This document shows positions 5,140-7,705 of a stretch of DNA of 7,705 nt, one piece after another. The stretch spans positions 1-7,705 of the forward strand of contig JBAZLI010000046.1 in assembly GCA_041650355.1 (NCBI GenBank), written 5' to 3'. A program made the translations under genes and the position numbers. Under the pieces are notes generated by a model, which was not told the origin of the DNA, made no database searches, and saw nothing but the letters and a program-made list of their open reading frames with translations. Every line of letters starts with the position of its first letter. Position 1 is the stretch's first letter. Source of the stretch: Candidatus Micrarchaeia archaeon. Lineage in GTDB: Archaea; Micrarchaeota; Micrarchaeia; Anstonellales; Bilamarchaeaceae.

Positions 5140-6210
5140 ATGCAGGAAAAAAAGGCAGCCCTTATTTTGAATGATGGAACCGCAGTGTACGGCTCCGGAT
5201 TCGGCTTCCCTTCCGTGCGCACCGGCGAACTCGTTTTCAACACCTCAATGCAGGGCTACCAGGAAAGCCTCACGGACCCTAGCTACGCGGGCCAAATCCT
5301 GCTCGCGACCTACCCGCTCATAGGCAATTACGGGATAAGCGCCTACTCGTTTGAAAGCAAAAAAGTCCACGCAGAAGGCTACGTAGTCCGGGAGCTCTGC
5401 GCTGAAGGCGAGCACAGGGACTCGGTGAAAAGTTTGGACTCTTTCCTGAGGGAGCACGAAAGGCCCGGAATCCAGGGGGTGGATACGCGCTTCCTGGTGC
5501 GCAAAATCCGCACCAGCGGGGTCATGCCCGCGATGATTGCGGTCAGCGAATCCCATCTCAACATGAAGGAGCTTCTCGAGAACCTGAAATTCGATTACGA
5601 AAGCATAGACTTCATAAAGAACATCACGGTGAAAAAGCCCGAATTTTACGGCGACAAGAAAGCGAAGAGGAAAGTGGTGCTTATAGATTACGGAGCTAAG
5701 ATGAACATGGTTAATGAGCTGGTGAAGCGCGGCCTCCAGGTGATTGTGGTCCCGGCTTACGAAGAAGAGAAAACGATACGCTCCTTCGAGCCCGATGGAA
5801 TAATCCTGTCCAACGGCCCCGGCAACCCGGCAATACTGGAGCACGCGCACAAAGCGATACGCGGGCTGAAGGATTACCCGATTTTCGGAATCTGCCTGGG
5901 CAACCAGCTCATTGCGCACGCGTTCGGAGGGGACACTTACAAATTGAAATTCGGCCATCGCGGAGTGAACCACCCCGTGATAAACTTGAAAGACGGGAAA
6001 GTGAGAATCACCACTCAAAATCACGGATTCGCAGTCGGAAAAATACCCAGAGATTTCGAGATGACCGAGAAGAACGGGAACGACGGGAGCGTGGAGGGGC
6101 TTGAACATAAAGACGGGCACATATTCACGGTGCAGTACCATCCGGAAGCCACTCCGGGACCGCATGATTCAAAATTCCTTTTCGACAAATTCGTGAAGAT
6201 GCTTGGGTGA
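5140..6210 (+). CDS. carA: Carbamoyl-phosphate synthase small subunit (glutamine amidotransferase)
   Basis: Hydrolyses glutamine and channels ammonia to CarB, which makes carbamoyl phosphate for arginine and pyrimidine synthesis. The 356-residue protein has the CarA-specific N-terminal domain (TGELVFNTSMQGYQESLTDPSY at 28-49, PLIGNYG at 59-65, then GVDTRFLVRKIR at 113-124) and a class I amidotransferase domain from about 178. The nucleophile is Cys252 in FGICLGNQ, with His334 and Glu336 in QYHPEATPGP. The oxyanion region LSNGPGNP is at 223-230. All catalytic residues are present and the length is close to the usual 360-380. It is the first gene of a plus-strand operon. Its stop overlaps a GGTG site for the next reading frame, which suggests translational coupling. 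Confidence 0.97.
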   Translation: MQEKKAALILNDGTAVYGSGFGFPSVRTGELVFNTSMQGYQESLTDPSYAGQILLATYPLIGNYGISAYSFESKKVHAEGYVVRELCAEGEHRDSVKSLDSFLREHERPGIQGVDTRFLVRKIRTSGVMPAMIAVSESHLNMKELLENLKFDYESIDFIKNITVKKPEFYGDKKAKRKVVLIDYGAKMNMVNELVKRGLQVIVVPAYEEEKTIRSFEPDGIILSNGPGNPAILEHAHKAIRGLKDYPIFGICLGNQLIAHAFGGDTYKLKFGHRGVNHPVINLKDGKVRITTQNHGFAVGKIPRDFEMTEKNGNDGSVEGLEHKDGHIFTVQYHPEATPGPHDSKFLFDKFVKMLG

Positions 6211-6214
6211 TTGA

Positions 6215-6589
6215 TTGGGAAGTATATTAATCCATAACCGTCCGGTACTGTGCCGGTATAAAGAATGCAAAAGAAGAGAGGATATACCTCTTGCATACAT
6301 GGGACATCCCAAGGGCGGTGCTGTTTTCTTTTTCAGATGCATAGACCCAATTAAAGAATGTGCATCTCAACTCAGCGGAATGGATGCATCGCATGCAACA
6401 GAAGCAGGACAAAGAGAACAACGCGTCTCCATAATCTGCAAATGCGAAATGAGCCGGGAGGAGCTGATTAAACTGAAGACGCAATCCACGGCAGATCACC
6501 GTGCGAGGGGCGTTCAGTCCGAACCGCAACTGTTCGACCTGGAACCGAAAATTAGAGTAATCAGAGCATCCAAAGAGGTGGTTGAATGA
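6215..6589 (+). CDS. Unrecognised small Cys-containing protein inside the car operon
   Basis: A 124-residue frame of unknown family, between carA (4-nt gap) and the carbamoyltransferase gene, which it overlaps by 4 nt (ATGA). The tight fit argues that it is translated. Six cysteines lie in pairs: C13-x4-C18, C42-x6-C49 and C75-x-C77, possibly a metal site. The last 45 residues are charged and lack Cys. Codon use differs from its neighbours: 6 of 12 Arg codons are AGA and 5 of 6 Gln codons are CAA, while flanking genes favour CGC/AGG and CAG. That could mean acquisition from elsewhere or fast evolution. The TTG start at 6215 is chosen because GGTG (6206-6209) lies 5 nt upstream; the in-frame ATG at 6299 (96 residues, losing C13 and C18) has no good site. 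A regulatory subunit for the adjacent enzymes is a guess; its cysteine spacing does not match PyrI. Confidence 0.6.
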   Translation: MGSILIHNRPVLCRYKECKRREDIPLAYMGHPKGGAVFFFRCIDPIKECASQLSGMDASHATEAGQREQRVSIICKCEMSREELIKLKTQSTADHRARGVQSEPQLFDLEPKIRVIRASKEVVE

Positions 6590-7425
6590 AGAACTTCCTT
6601 TCAATGAACGATTTGGAGAAAAAGGATATTGAAAAGATATTCGAAATGGCCGACAAGCTCGGGGCCGAAAGCTTCTTCCCGAAGCCCAAGTGCGCCGGCC
6701 TTCTTTTCGACAGGCCGAGCACACGCACCCGCGTCTCCTTTGAAGTGGCGCTCCGCGAACTTGGGTTGCATCCGATCTATTTGGACTACGTTTTCTCCCA
6801 ACTCGCGCGCGGGGAAAAAATAGAAGATACCGGAAAGGTGCTCAGCAACTATGTGGGAATAATAATCGCGAGGTTGCACAAGCACGAGATGCTCAACCGC
6901 CTCGCTGCCTCCTCCTCGGTCCCTGTGATAAATGCGGCAACCGATCTGGAGCACCCCTGCCAGGCTTTAGGGGACTTGTACACTTTGCGGCAGAAGGGGC
7001 TTTTGAAAAGCGGGACGAAAATCGCGTACATAGGCAACCCGTCCACCAATGTGGCGAACGCATTTCTGCTCGGCGCGGAAAAATTCGCGCTTGACCTGTT
7101 TTTCATAGCCCCGCGCGGCTATTCCCCCAACCCAGCATACGCGAAAAAAGCCAAAGTCCTCAACAGCTTCGAAGCCAAAGCCGACGTCGCATACGTGAAT
7201 TCCTTCGACACCGGCGAGGATGATTTGAAGATGTTCCTTCCGTTCCAGCTAGACGCTGAAAAGATGAAAAAGCTGGGCGCCAAATACTCTATGCACCCTC
7301 TCCCGGCCTTCCGCGGGGTGGAAGTGAGCGACGAGGTGCTTGATTCCAAGAATTCGCTTGCATGGGAGCAGGCGAAGAACAAGGTCGCGGTGCAGAAGGC
7401 GCTCATGCAATACCTGCTAGGTTAG
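6586..7425 (+). CDS. argF: Ornithine/aspartate-type carbamoyltransferase, closest to ornithine carbamoyltransferase
   Basis: Transfers the carbamoyl group of carbamoyl phosphate to an amino acceptor. At 279 residues it is shorter than typical OTC (about 305-335). The carbamoyl-phosphate site is intact: RPSTRTRVSFE (43-53), LARGEKIEDT (73-82) and HPCQALGDLYT (123-133). OTC-like features are HPCQ (ATC has HPTQ), GNPSTNVANAF (150-160) and LPFQLDAEKM (218-227). Ornithine-specific motifs are altered: the expected D-x3-SMG reads NSFDTG (205-210), and the expected HCLP is HPLP (237-240, followed by AFRG), as in aspartate transferases. The acceptor may therefore be ornithine, a modified ornithine or something else; the aspartate-binding R-x-Q motif is not seen. 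GAGGTGG lies before the ATG. It sits between carA and carB, overlapping the preceding frame by 4 nt and abutting carB with no gap. Confidence 0.85.
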   Translation: MKNFLSMNDLEKKDIEKIFEMADKLGAESFFPKPKCAGLLFDRPSTRTRVSFEVALRELGLHPIYLDYVFSQLARGEKIEDTGKVLSNYVGIIIARLHKHEMLNRLAASSSVPVINAATDLEHPCQALGDLYTLRQKGLLKSGTKIAYIGNPSTNVANAFLLGAEKFALDLFFIAPRGYSPNPAYAKKAKVLNSFEAKADVAYVNSFDTGEDDLKMFLPFQLDAEKMKKLGAKYSMHPLPAFRGVEVSDEVLDSKNSLAWEQAKNKVAVQKALMQYLLG

Positions 7426-7705
7426 ATGCAAATGGAAAAAACAAGGGCAAAACCCAGGGCAGTGCTCATAATAGGCTCGGGCCCGATAGTGATAGGGCAG
7501 GCCGCCGAGTTCGATTACTCCGGAACCCAGGCGTGCAGGGCGTTCAGGGAAGAAGGAATCAAAACAATTCTGGTGAATTCCAACCCAGCGACAATACAAA
7601 CTGACAAGGAAATAGCCGACGCCATTTACATAGAGCCTTTGAACGCGGAATTTTTGGAAATAATAATAGAGCGCGAAAAGCCGGACGCGATTTTCGGGAA
7701 CGCAG
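7426..7705 (+). CDS. carB: Carbamoyl-phosphate synthase large subunit, N-terminal fragment
   Basis: Only the first 93 codons are in the window; the full protein is about 1,050-1,080 residues. Residues 14-23 read IIGSGPIVIG, followed by QAAEFDYSGTQACRAFREEG and LVNSNPATIQTD, the canonical start of the first ATP-grasp half, then DAIYIEPLN. CarB uses two ATP, bicarbonate and the ammonia supplied by CarA to form carbamoyl phosphate. Its ATG at 7426 directly follows the TAG of the transferase gene (TAGATG), so coupled translation is likely. An alternative ATG lies two codons downstream at 7432. The order carA, small ORF, transferase, carB keeps both synthase subunits and a consumer in one transcript. 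Confidence 0.97.
   Translation, partial: MQMEKTRAKPRAVLIIGSGPIVIGQAAEFDYSGTQACRAFREEGIKTILVNSNPATIQTDKEIADAIYIEPLNAEFLEIIIEREKPDAIFGNA

Noticed and set aside
5245..6165. 306-codon minus-strand frame
   Set aside because: Antisense shadow of carA, which has all catalytic motifs.

Overview
This is an archaeal chromosome fragment. The evidence is archaeal-type uL11, elongation factor 1-beta next to a COG2888-type zinc-ribbon gene, TATA boxes about 26 nt ahead of starts or short leaders, GGTG ribosome-binding sites, and a tRNA gene with a bulge-helix-bulge intron. Compact genes, leaderless promoters and a tRNA intron at a non-canonical site would suit a DPANN lineage (Micrarchaeota- or Diapherotrites-like), but that placement is inference.

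Left part (1-1918, minus strand): the first 481 residues of an MgtA-type magnesium P-type ATPase, then a small secreted cysteine-rich membrane-anchored protein of unknown function. Each has its own TATA box. Upstream of these (1988-2168, minus) lies a tRNA-Arg(GCG) gene whose T-loop is split by a 107-nt intron at position 59/60. It reads as a complete tRNA only after the intron is removed.

Middle (2169-4806): a divergent promoter region separates the tRNA from a plus-strand pair, a 48-residue zinc-ribbon protein and translation elongation factor 1-beta. Converging on this pair from the right is a minus-strand operon of ribosomal protein uL11 followed, 1 nt later, by a secreted beta-propeller protein with a C-terminal membrane anchor.

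Intergenic 4768-5139: about 200 bases here are built almost entirely of strong hairpins, downstream of a minus-strand TATA box and upstream of uL11. It may be a small RNA or a structured leader of the uL11 operon. A second hairpin lies between that promoter and the carA promoter.

Right part (5140-7705, plus strand): a tight operon of carA, an unrecognised small Cys-containing ORF, an ornithine/aspartate-type carbamoyltransferase and the start of carB. CarA and CarB make carbamoyl phosphate, and the transferase between them would consume it. The transferase has mixed family signatures (STRTR and HPCQ, but HPLP instead of HCLP, and no SMG motif), so its amino acceptor is uncertain.
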